Positions 22,990 through 30,282 of a DNA stretch of 30,282 nucleotides are shown here, one piece after another. The notes under the pieces are model-generated. The model was not told the origin of the DNA. It did no database searches and was given only the letters and a program-made list of their open reading frames with translations. The DNA is from CAYSCW01 sp964449165 (GTDB taxonomy: Bacteria > Acidobacteriota > Aminicenantia > Aminicenantales > Aminicenantaceae). A program made the translations under genes and the position numbers. Each line of letters starts with the position of its first letter. Position 1 is the first letter of the stretch. The DNA lies in assembly GCA_964449165.1 (NCBI GenBank), contig CAYVAT010000036.1, forward strand, positions 1-30,282, in the 5' to 3' direction.

Positions 22990-23796
22990 TCAGTCAACCA
23001 TCCGTATCTGGAAGGGAAGAAAAACAAGGATTTGGGGTTTTCCCTTGAACTCCTCTAAAAATCCAGTAATGGACAATGTCTTCCCTTTATACTTCTTAGC
23101 ATCGGGAAACAAGAAAAGAGATTCCTGGGGAATAAGAACTGAAAACTCTCCTCCTGAATCATATAGAAAATAGAATTTCCCTTGTTGTTCCGAATGAGCA
23201 CAAGTCAGGATAACAGTGACGATTGTTCCTAGAGTTTCCTTCCAACGTTTTAGTTCAATGGACGGATAAGGCCCTTCGTGCCAGAGTCCTTTCCCCTGGC
23301 TTCGGGCATCTGTCTCTGCCTCCATGAATTCCTTTCTGAAGTCAACCCGGAAAGGGAAGCGAAGAAGAACAGAGGCGAAGCCTTGCTCCAGAATAAATTT
23401 ATTAAAAAGACCTTCGCTTTCTGTCCACACATAAGCCAGAAGCCTGCCGTAAGTGTCCTCAAGCTCCCAATCATAGGAAAGCTCTATATTTTCTCTGTAT
23501 AAGTAAAAAAAGGCAAATCTTTTGGCCATCAGAGCTCGAAACCTGGCTTCATCATTGACTGCATCCATCTCCGGAGCATCGATTCCAATCAGTCTGACTT
23601 TCTTGCTCTGACCATTTTCGAATCTGACTCCGATGGTATCACCGTCATAAACAACTGTGACTAAACCCTTCTGGGGATAAGCGGAAGATTCGTCCTGTTT
23701 TAAATGAAAAAGCCTTTTCCCGAAAAGAACCGGAATAAGAAAGAGAAGGATAAAGACAGCTGGAAATCGGGGTATGACTCTTTTAAAGGCGTTCAC
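22990..23796 (-). CDS. Thermonuclease (SNase)-like protein with N-terminal membrane anchor or signal
   Basis: 268 residues. Residues 10-28 are hydrophobic (PAVFILLFLIPVLF), an export signal or anchor. The nuclease-like domain at about 43-180 contains VYDGDTIGV (D51, D53), VRLIGIDAPE (R68, D73, E76) and TYGRLLAYVW (R118), which correspond to the calcium- and phosphate-binding residues of staphylococcal nuclease. It ends with GKGLWHEG. The last 85 residues form another beta-rich, OB-like domain (VTVILTCAHSEQQGK to the end). It could degrade DNA or RNA in the periplasm. The start is a GTG with only a poor ribosome site, so the exact N-terminus is uncertain. The antiporter gene begins one base after its stop. 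Transketolase lies 63 bases upstream on the same strand. Confidence 0.85.
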   Translation of the reverse strand: MNAFKRVIPRFPAVFILLFLIPVLFGKRLFHLKQDESSAYPQKGLVTVVYDGDTIGVRFENGQSKKVRLIGIDAPEMDAVNDEARFRALMAKRFAFFYLYRENIELSYDWELEDTYGRLLAYVWTESEGLFNKFILEQGFASVLLRFPFRVDFRKEFMEAETDARSQGKGLWHEGPYPSIELKRWKETLGTIVTVILTCAHSEQQGKFYFLYDSGGEFSVLIPQESLFLFPDAKKYKGKTLSITGFLEEFKGKPQILVFLPFQIRMVD

Positions 23797-23859
23797 CTTT
23801 TTCGTTTAACTCAACGGCCCGCATGAATGAAGATAAGCCTGTTAAATTCAAAAACCATG

Positions 23860-25692
23860 CTATTTTCGCTGGATCAATTCCTTCACTGCTTTCTTGATAT
23901 GAAGAGCATTAATCCCGTATTTATCCATCAATTCTTCGGGTTTTCCCGAGCGAGGAAGTTCGTCTATAGCAAGGTGCAAAATCTCAGCTTTTCCAGACAG
24001 AGCCTGGGCCACAGCATCTCCCAGGCCTCCGTTTTTAAAGTGATCTTCCACAACCACCGCTTTCCGCCTCACCTCCTTCACCTCGCGGGTGATTCTTTTC
24101 TTATCTATGGGCTCAACCGAATAAGCATCGATGAGCCGGACGAATATCCCCTCTTTTTTGAGCTCCTCATAAGCTTTAAGAGCCTCATGGACAGTTATTC
24201 CTGCGGCGATCACAGCAACTCTGTCCTTGGAGCTTTTTTTCAACACTTTTAAGCCGCCAATAGGAAATTTTTGTTTTTTTGAATAGATGAGAGGGGTTGC
24301 CGGCCTCGTGGTTCTCAAATAAGTGATCCCCTTGTATCTGGCCATTGACTCCACACATCCCTCTGTAGAGTAAGCATCACAAGGATAGAGAACAACACAA
24401 CCGGGGATGGGCCGGAATATGGCCAGATCCTCAAGTCCCATCTGAGACGGGCCATCTGCTCCTATGCTCACTCCGGAATGAGAACCAACAAACTTGATGT
24501 TGGCGAAAGAATAGGCAGCCATCCTGATCTGGTCGTGTGCTCTGCTCAGAAAGGCGGAAAATGTTGCCACAAAAGGAATAAATCCCTTGGCAGAGAAACC
24601 AAGACTCATTCCCACCATATTCTGCTCTGCGATGTAGGTTTGAAAGGATCTATCGGGGAAAGATTCAAAAAAATCCTCGGCATAGGTTGAATTCTTGACG
24701 TCTCCATCCAAGGCGACCACTGCTGGGTTGACCCGACCCAGGCTTAACAGAGCATTCCCGTAGGCTCTGCGCGTGGCAGTTTTTTCCCTGTATGTATTCT
24801 TTTTGAAATTATATTTTTTCGCAGGCTGGAAGCTTTTCGGGCTTCGCGGCTTTCTTAAATACTTCTTGGCATCCACCTCTGGCATAGGCCCCAGCTCCTC
24901 GAGTGCCTTCTTGAGTTCATTTTCCCTGAGGGGTTTTCCATGCCAACCATTCCTGTCTTCGACAAAAGAGACTCCTTTGCCTTTAATGGTTTTAGCCAGG
25001 ATGACTGATGGTTTTTCGGTCTGCCTCGCTTTTTTGAAAGCATTCAGGATCTGGCTGATGTTGTGTCCGTCGATCTTGATCACTTCCCAGCCGAACGCCT
25101 GAAACTTTCTCTCGTAAGCTTTAAGATCATGACCGTGCATGGTCTGCTCAGATTGGCCTAACCTGTTGATGTCCGCCACAGCACAGAGGTTGGAAAGTTT
25201 GAAATGGCAAGCTGAATTGGCTGCCTCCCAGACAGCCCCTTCAGCGCATTCGCCATCTCCCATCATAACGAAAACGCGTCCTGGTGATTTACCCGTCTTC
25301 ATAGCCAGCGCCATGCCAACTCCCACTGAGAGTCCCTGACCAAGAGAACCCGTGGCAGCCTTGATCCATTTCATCCGAGGAGTAGGATGTCCTTCGAGGA
25401 CGCTGGTTATCTTCCTCAGATTCATCAATTCTTTCTCCCGGACGATTCCCGCCTCTGCGTAGGCAGCCCAGACGATAGGAGCAGCGTGGCCTTTGGAAAT
25501 AATGAATTCATCGTTTGACCAGTCCTTGGGATTCCTGGGATTGAATCTCATCTCATCGAAAAACAGACAGGCCATAAGATCTGCCATGGAAAGACAGGTT
25601 GTAGGATGACCTGAGCCGGCTTTGGTTGTCATTTTTAAAGAATGAATGCGCAGCCTTCTGGCTATGTTTTCCAACACTTCCCTTTTCTCCAT
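23860..25692 (-). CDS. tkt: Transketolase (full-length, animal-like short type)
   Basis: 610 residues with all three domains in one chain. It moves two-carbon units between sugar phosphates in the pentose phosphate pathway. The ThDP-binding domain has AGSGHPTTC (H29), SKGHAAP, GSLGQGLSVG and the GDGECAEG to NRLGQS motif. The pyrimidine domain has the catalytic-glutamate segment IAEQNMVGMSLG and the phosphate-binding HSGVSIGADGPSQMG. The length and phrases such as RNPKDWSNDEFIISKGHAAPI and EDRNGWHGKPL resemble remembered animal transketolase (about 620) more than the E. coli type (about 660). Split archaeal-type halves are ruled out because both are fused here. GAGGAGG lies 9 bases before the ATG. 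Confidence 0.95.
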   Translation of the reverse strand: MEKREVLENIARRLRIHSLKMTTKAGSGHPTTCLSMADLMACLFFDEMRFNPRNPKDWSNDEFIISKGHAAPIVWAAYAEAGIVREKELMNLRKITSVLEGHPTPRMKWIKAATGSLGQGLSVGVGMALAMKTGKSPGRVFVMMGDGECAEGAVWEAANSACHFKLSNLCAVADINRLGQSEQTMHGHDLKAYERKFQAFGWEVIKIDGHNISQILNAFKKARQTEKPSVILAKTIKGKGVSFVEDRNGWHGKPLRENELKKALEELGPMPEVDAKKYLRKPRSPKSFQPAKKYNFKKNTYREKTATRRAYGNALLSLGRVNPAVVALDGDVKNSTYAEDFFESFPDRSFQTYIAEQNMVGMSLGFSAKGFIPFVATFSAFLSRAHDQIRMAAYSFANIKFVGSHSGVSIGADGPSQMGLEDLAIFRPIPGCVVLYPCDAYSTEGCVESMARYKGITYLRTTRPATPLIYSKKQKFPIGGLKVLKKSSKDRVAVIAAGITVHEALKAYEELKKEGIFVRLIDAYSVEPIDKKRITREVKEVRRKAVVVEDHFKNGGLGDAVAQALSGKAEILHLAIDELPRSGKPEELMDKYGINALHIKKAVKELIQRK

Positions 25693-26027
25693 TTAAAATA
25701 ACCTCCTCAATAAGATGTTATGAAAATGTAATATGAATATGTAAGATGATTTTTTCTTCTAAGAATATGGTTGAAATGGATCGAAGATGCAAGTGTTCGG
25801 CTTCTCCGAGGCGTTAAAAGAGTTAATATCATATCGACTTACAAAAGAAAATAAAAGCAAAAATTGAAATTGAAAAAATTCCAATTCCAGATAGGGCTTT
25901 ATCTTCTCAACAGTATCCGTTAGAAACCCCATGAGCTGGCCTGGGATGAGATTAAAGCTCAATTCATATCCAATGATTGTTTATGGATCATCCAAGTTAA
26001 TTAAATGATGTATCCCAATTTTCAAAA
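25693..26027. other. Gene-free stretch upstream of transketolase
   Basis: 335 AT-rich bases between the DUF5916 gene stop and transketolase, both on the minus strand. Apart from the transketolase ribosome site I see only a weak promoter-like pair (TTGCAT, 17 bases, CATATT on the minus strand) and a 67-codon minus-strand frame with no ribosome site or recognisable motif, which I do not believe is a gene. No strong hairpin or RNA gene is seen. Confidence 0.6.
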
Positions 26028-28061
26028 CTAAAACATGTAGGCGAATTTTAGGAACAGGGTATGGCCTTGCGTTCCTCTTTCGCCGAATTCTCCAGTTCCC
26101 TTCTGGTAGGCGATTTGAATGGACCCGAAGGGCGGCTGAAAACGGTAGACAAAAAGAATCTGGATATTACTTTTGTCTATCACCGTGTTGACTTGATAGA
26201 AGAGCTTCAGGAAAAGGTCATTGGTGAAATAATTGGTAGCACGGATAACATGGATCCAGGTGCTTTCGTTCTCGGGATCCGGATCAAAGAGCACCCGTTC
26301 CAGCATATAGGAGATCGAAAGATCTCGGGTCAGCTTAAAGTTGACACTTCCCTCCCATAAATGAAAATCCAGGTCAAAATTTCTGCCGAAGCTATAGGCG
26401 ACCTGGGCCGATTGCCATTCTCTAGTGTTGTACCCAATCTCCAGCACACTCTCTCGATTGCGGAAATCTTTCTCATAGAGTTTGTATTCCTCATGATGCT
26501 CCAAAACAAGTGAAAACTTATTTTTCAAGTCAAAACCGACCTCCTGGTCTATCTGCCAACTGCGCAGCGTGCCATCCAGACCCCAATAGATATTGTAGTT
26601 GGAATCATACTCGATGCGTTCGAATCCCCATATTTTCGGGAAAAATGTTTTTGAGATGGCTGAATCGAGCTCCCTCCGGTTGTCGTCTCGAACAAAGCCC
26701 ACTTTATTGGCATTATCCCTAAAATTGCGCCCCAACTGGGTGTAACGGAGATGAATGTGAAAGGTGGTCGTATCATAGCTCGGCCGCAGAAAAAAGGCGA
26801 TATTGTCGGAGTTTTTATCCCCGTAGCTCAGGGCAAACTGTCCGGTAAACTGGAATGTGTCTGAAAAATACAAAGCGGTGTCTATGCCGGTGGTTCCCCA
26901 GTTTTTACTGTTTACCAGCTTGTTGGCAGTCAAAAAACCGATGTTGGATGATTTCATGACGTCTTTTTTCAAACGAAAAACCGTGAAATTGGAGCTGTCC
27001 TCGCCCCTTTCCTCGTCCGGCCTGGTTTGGGCTGTCAAACCCTGGAATTCATATCCACCGGATTTTCCGTAAACCTTTGTCCCACCATAAATATCCGATA
27101 TTCTTCTCGAATAGAACAACTGGATCCTCTGCTCGTAAATCTCGCTTCCCTCCAAGAAAAAATTCCTCTTTTCGGAAAGAAAAACCTCAAAACGGGTTAG
27201 ATTGATCTCTTCCTGATCGGCCTCAACAGTGGCAAAATCCGGGTTGATGGTCAAATTACCCGAAACCATCTGAGAAAAAGCATACCGGACGTCGAGACCA
27301 GCCTCAACCATCGTCTTTTCTCCTTCTTCGGCTTTGGAAATGACGTAGGGTATGATCTGGGTTTTTTTCTTCGCCTTTTTCAGATCAAGACCCTTGAGCT
27401 CACCAAACAATGAAACCTTATAAGGAGATTCCAAAGGTCCAGTCCAAAAGCTGAATTCCAATTTCCTGGGAATTCCCCTCCCCAGACTTAATCCCCAAGT
27501 TTTATTTTCCCCTGGTTCATATTTTATGCTGCTGAGTTCCACAGCAAACTCGGCGCTCCAACCAAAATCTGTTTTCTGGGCCGCCGCCTTCCATATCCCG
27601 TCCCATGTGGAATCGAAGGTCAGTCCATTTTCTGTGATTCGGCCGTCCCATTGAGTTCCCAGAAGATTTGTGCACACATAATAGCAGCTTCTTCGATCGT
27701 GGTAAGTATCTATCATCACATAAACCGAATCGTCCGAACGAATGTCTGTATCTCTTTTCGTCATCCTGGCTGCAATTTTTTGAGGCTCTGAATCGTAGCA
27801 CCAAAATCCGAAATAGACATAGTGGTCGTCAAACAGGATCCTGACAACGGTTCGTTCAGAAGCTGGCTTTCCTTTTTCAGGCTGCAATTGAATAAAATCT
27901 CTGGCCTCAGGAGCTTCAGCCCATTCTAATTCATCCAAAAGGCCATCCACCTTTATTGCAGATTTCGTCTTTAAAGCACTGACTTCCTTTGATTTCCATT
28001 GCCCGAGGAGAAATGCGGAAAAGAGGAATACGCAGATAACGAATAATAAGACTCTTCGCAT
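26028..28061 (-). CDS. Outer-membrane protein with CBM9-like domain and DUF5916 beta-barrel
   Basis: 677 residues from the start MRRVLLFVICVF. The signal peptide spans 1-20 (cleavage near LLGQ). Residues 25-200 form the CBM9-like domain that opens with IKVDGLLDELEWAEAPEA, followed by conserved DDSVYVMIDTYHD and WDGIWKAA. The rest is the DUF5916 barrel: many alternating-hydrophobic strands, NPDFATVEADQEEINLTRFE, a conserved EKRNFFLEGSEIY, and a C-terminal phenylalanine (FAYMF) typical of BAM-assembled barrels. Its function is unknown, and sugar or polymer binding and uptake is the usual guess. A GTG start at 28094 would add 11 residues before the signal peptide and is less likely. AGGA precedes the chosen ATG. 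Confidence 0.88.
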   Translation of the reverse strand: MRRVLLFVICVFLFSAFLLGQWKSKEVSALKTKSAIKVDGLLDELEWAEAPEARDFIQLQPEKGKPASERTVVRILFDDHYVYFGFWCYDSEPQKIAARMTKRDTDIRSDDSVYVMIDTYHDRRSCYYVCTNLLGTQWDGRITENGLTFDSTWDGIWKAAAQKTDFGWSAEFAVELSSIKYEPGENKTWGLSLGRGIPRKLEFSFWTGPLESPYKVSLFGELKGLDLKKAKKKTQIIPYVISKAEEGEKTMVEAGLDVRYAFSQMVSGNLTINPDFATVEADQEEINLTRFEVFLSEKRNFFLEGSEIYEQRIQLFYSRRISDIYGGTKVYGKSGGYEFQGLTAQTRPDEERGEDSSNFTVFRLKKDVMKSSNIGFLTANKLVNSKNWGTTGIDTALYFSDTFQFTGQFALSYGDKNSDNIAFFLRPSYDTTTFHIHLRYTQLGRNFRDNANKVGFVRDDNRRELDSAISKTFFPKIWGFERIEYDSNYNIYWGLDGTLRSWQIDQEVGFDLKNKFSLVLEHHEEYKLYEKDFRNRESVLEIGYNTREWQSAQVAYSFGRNFDLDFHLWEGSVNFKLTRDLSISYMLERVLFDPDPENESTWIHVIRATNYFTNDLFLKLFYQVNTVIDKSNIQILFVYRFQPPFGSIQIAYQKGTGEFGERGTQGHTLFLKFAYMF

Positions 28062-28214
28062 TATACTGTCCTGAACAGTGCGCCAATATATCACAGACAG
28101 GGAAACCGCATCAATCCTGGATGTCTAATCCATATTCCCCGTATTAAACACAAAAATCACTTAACAAATCCATCCTAAGTTGTTATCATACAACAAGATA
28201 AAGTTTGAAAATGG

Positions 28215-28302
28215 CGTCGAAAATGAAGTACAGATGCGGCTTAGATAACGACACCGCCCCAGTGCACCTGCAGCGTCTCGGCAAGGCAAGTACGGGCGAC
28301 GC
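28215..28302. other. GC-rich island with complementary ends, possible structured RNA or palindromic element
   Basis: 88 bases bounded by GCGTCG (28215-28220) and CGACGC (28297-28302). Inside are GTAC near both ends, and GCGG/CCGC, which can pair as nested helices. The surrounding intergenic DNA is AT-rich. It lies 45 bases upstream of the PD40 gene start. The fold was judged by eye only. Confidence 0.3.
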
Positions 28303-28347
28303 TCATCATGGAGTGTGAGGTCAAATTAGATTAAAAGGAGTAATGCC

Positions 28348-29355
28348 ATGAAACAAAAAACAATTTTCCTGGGATTTATGGTTTTAATCATCTTTTTTGT
28401 TGACAATTGCACACAACAAAATAATGCCCCTGTATTAAAGGGCCCTTACTTCGGTCAGGAATCTCCTGGGATGACGCCCAAGGTTTTTGAACCGCAAATT
28501 GTATCCACTGGACTTGATGAATTGAATTCTGTCTTTTCACCTGATGGCCGGGAATTTTATTTTTGTGTCCGGAATTTTTCAGGCGCGGTTTCGATTTTTC
28601 AGATGACAATGGAAGGAGAGAACTGGTCGCAGCCAAAATTGCTGCCATTCGCATCCAGGTACGGCGATATCGATGTGACGATGTCTCCTGATGGAAATAA
28701 AATTCTGTTTAGCTCAAGGAGGCCAATACCAGGAAGTGATAAACCAAACGAGGATTATGATTTTTGGATGGTCAAACGAGAGGGGAATACCTGGGGCGAG
28801 CCCATTTATTTAGGTAAAGGCATTAATTCCGATAGCCACGATTTTTATCCGATGATGACAAAGAGTGGGACTATTTATTTCTCGAGCCAACGGGAAGGTC
28901 CTGGGACAAACAATATTTACAGATCGGAATTTGTTGAAGGAAAATATTCGAAAGCCGTTAAACTGGGTGAGGCCATAAATACTGAGCATAGAGAATTTGA
29001 TCCTTATATCGCGCCTGATGAGAGTATCCTTATTTTCACTTCGAATCGCCCCGGAGGATTCGGCTTGGGTGATTTGTATATCAGTTTTAAAGATAAGACA
29101 GGAAACTGGACAAAAGCCAGGAATATGGGCAATAAAATCAATACTCCCGGTTCAGAATACTGCTCGATGATATCACCGGATGGAAAATATCTTTTCTTTA
29201 CGAGTGCGGGAAGAGATATAAGAAGAATTCCAGATCGACCGTTCACCTATGAAGATTTCAAGACGTTTCATAACAGTTCCCAAAACGGATTAAGCGATAT
29301 TTACTGGGTGGACGCGAAAATCATCGAAGAGCTGAGGGCGGAAAAGTTGAAATAA
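28348..29355 (+). CDS. PD40 (WD40-like) beta-propeller protein, probable lipoprotein
   Basis: 335 residues. Residues 1-21 form a signal sequence (TIFLGFMVLIIFFVDNC). The cysteine at 21 could be lipid-modified, although VDNC is a poor lipobox because position -1 is N, not G, A or S. Five or more PD40/TolB-like blades follow, each with the S-P-D-G then F-x-S-x-R pattern: FSPDGREFYF, MSPDGNKILFSSRR, GTIYFSSQREG, APDESILIFTSNRPGG, ISPDGKYLFFTSAG. These propellers serve as scaffolds in envelope complexes of Acidobacteriota and Bacteroidota and the specific partner is unknown. AAAAGGAG lies 7 bases before the ATG. It is divergent from the DUF5916 gene and ends 26 bases before a convergent GNAT gene. 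Confidence 0.85.
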   Translation: MKQKTIFLGFMVLIIFFVDNCTQQNNAPVLKGPYFGQESPGMTPKVFEPQIVSTGLDELNSVFSPDGREFYFCVRNFSGAVSIFQMTMEGENWSQPKLLPFASRYGDIDVTMSPDGNKILFSSRRPIPGSDKPNEDYDFWMVKREGNTWGEPIYLGKGINSDSHDFYPMMTKSGTIYFSSQREGPGTNNIYRSEFVEGKYSKAVKLGEAINTEHREFDPYIAPDESILIFTSNRPGGFGLGDLYISFKDKTGNWTKARNMGNKINTPGSEYCSMISPDGKYLFFTSAGRDIRRIPDRPFTYEDFKTFHNSSQNGLSDIYWVDAKIIEELRAEKLK

Positions 29356-29381
29356 ATCATGGGATGATAAAAAGAAAATGT

Positions 29382-30282
29382 TCATGTAAGGAAATTTGAG
29401 GAGGCTTTTTTTATTTTTTTCTCGAACCAGAGTTTGGATGCGATGGGCTTGAATCCGAGAGACCTGTAGATCGCACGTGCAGGCTTGTTCTGGGTGTCGG
29501 CTGTCAACTCTGCGACTTCAGCTCCCTCTGTTTTCAAGTAGTTGAGTCCTTGTAACAGCAGCTTCTTTCCCAATCCTTTTCCTTGGTATTCAGGATGAAC
29601 TCCGAACATGTGAATCCGGCCTCTCCTCCTGACCCAAGCTCCTCCCCTCACTAAATGGGTCCAGCAGTATCCAACAATATCCTTATTTTCGCTTAAATCT
29701 GCTCCAATCACATCCTTCATCTGGGATCCGGTCCATTCCAGATAAAACTTTATCTCCTCGACGGTATTCGGACAGAAGCCCCAGGAGCCGATAAAGCTCT
29801 GATTCTGGATATCTGTTAAACGGTCTTCCTCTCCTGGTATAAGATTCCTCACCCGGATTCCTGGGACGGAAAACTCATTAACGTCCACGCTGGAGAGTGC
29901 CAGTTCAAGATCATCAAAACGGCGAACAGGGGAAAAACTCATCTTTTTTAGAAAAGAAATGCATACCTCATTTTCTTTTGGGATAACCACATGGAGAACT
30001 TTGCCTCCAGCTCTTCTCGCTCTCTCTATGGCGTTATGGAACAATTGTGTTGCCAATCCATTTCGTCGATGCGGGGAAAGGATAAAGCCATCCAAGATGA
30101 TTCTTCCTATCCTTAGTTCTGGAACCATATCCAGAAATCCCACAATCTGCTCCTTCCATAGTGCGAGGTAAAGATCCTGATCCGGAGAGTAATTAGGTTT
30201 TTTGAATTTCTTCTGGATGAGGGAGGAGACAGCCCGCCTTTCTTTCTCTCCTAGAATTTGTGTCTCTGCGCAGAAGGAGACG
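29382..30282 (-). CDS. Tandem GNAT acetyltransferase (5' end outside window)
   Basis: The minus-strand frame runs open from the window edge to a stop at 29382, about 300 residues visible. The GTG at 30141-30143 is internal: the preceding codons read PDQDLYLALWKEQIVG, a normal GNAT strand, so the true start lies to the right of the window. The first GNAT domain has ILDGFILSPHRRNGLATQLF, whose R-R-N-G-L-A loop binds acetyl-CoA, and ends near the FDDLELAL strand. The second has IHMFGVHPEYQGKGLGKKLL (Q-G-K-G-L-G) and the final RAIYRSLGFKP, both standard. Two full domains in one chain are seen in mycothiol-synthase-like and other double-GNAT proteins. I cannot assign the acceptor. Confidence 0.85.
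   Translation of the reverse strand, partial: VSFCAETQILGEKERRAVSSLIQKKFKKPNYSPDQDLYLALWKEQIVGFLDMVPELRIGRIILDGFILSPHRRNGLATQLFHNAIERARRAGGKVLHVVIPKENEVCISFLKKMSFSPVRRFDDLELALSSVDVNEFSVPGIRVRNLIPGEEDRLTDIQNQSFIGSWGFCPNTVEEIKFYLEWTGSQMKDVIGADLSENKDIVGYCWTHLVRGGAWVRRRGRIHMFGVHPEYQGKGLGKKLLLQGLNYLKTEGAEVAELTADTQNKPARAIYRSLGFKPIASKLWFEKKIKKASSNFLT

Noticed and set aside
25759..25962. 67-codon minus-strand frame upstream of transketolase
   Set aside because: No ribosome site, no motif, low-complexity AT-rich DNA.
28212..28334. 40-codon plus-strand frame with four cysteines upstream of the PD40 gene
   Set aside because: No ribosome site and no known family. It overlaps the palindrome-bounded island, which explains its unusual composition.

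Overview
The window looks like a chromosomal segment of a Gram-negative bacterium related to Acidobacteriota; Candidatus Aminicenantes is my best guess. The reasons are the large secreted protein families (M14 carboxypeptidase, Asp-box/VPS10-like beta-propeller, CBM9-DUF5916 outer-membrane barrel, PD40 lipoprotein), a FtsX-type ABC permease and roughly 45-50% G+C. This is inference from gene content only. The sequence is a draft scaffold: it carries a 100-base run of N inside one gene, and the first and last genes are cut by the window edges.

Layout. 1-961 (-): 5' part of an ABC transporter permease. 1258-2877 (-): tRNA-Ser(GCT), an AT-rich rsgA gene and tRNA-Ser(TGA). 2934-4205 (-): seryl-tRNA synthetase. 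It diverges from a rightward cluster at 4388-7523: corrinoid adenosyltransferase, a zincin-like protein, a HOGA-like aldolase and a Tat-exported ferredoxin-fused aldo/keto reductase. 7534-8058 (-): an unknown exported protein lying just downstream of a 272-nt Bacillus-type large SRP RNA (8092-8363). 8524-12524 (+): YugP-type membrane zinc peptidase, secreted M14 carboxypeptidase and a DsrE-like protein. 12637-13521 (+): a high-GC exported alpha/beta hydrolase, flanked by two diverged copies of the same 79-base gene junction. 18573 back to 13624 (-): five genes that may form one operon, encoding a GlcD-type flavoprotein, a dihydroorotate-dehydrogenase-like protein, a tandem ACT protein, a POT-type transporter and YjbQ. 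18661-21591 (-): Asp-box propeller protein interrupted by the N gap. 21840-25692 (-): cation/proton antiporter, exported thermonuclease-like protein and transketolase. 26028-28061 (-): DUF5916 barrel. 28348-29355 (+): PD40 lipoprotein. 29382 to the edge (-): tandem GNAT protein.

Functional picture. Translation genes (two tRNA-Ser, SerS, RsgA, SRP RNA) sit beside a peptide- and protein-oriented envelope gene set (M14 peptidase, YugP peptidase, POT transporter, propeller and barrel proteins) and central carbon enzymes (aldolase, GlcD, transketolase). I see no phage, IS element or CRISPR array. The strongest hidden signals are the duplicated dsrE-yjbQ junction around the alpha/beta hydrolase, the AT-rich rsgA between two tRNA-Ser genes, the large SRP RNA with a covarying apical stem, and a divergent promoter pair that predicts leaderless or near-leaderless serS and corrinoid adenosyltransferase mRNAs. 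I did not find a clear multi-gene system of a new kind.
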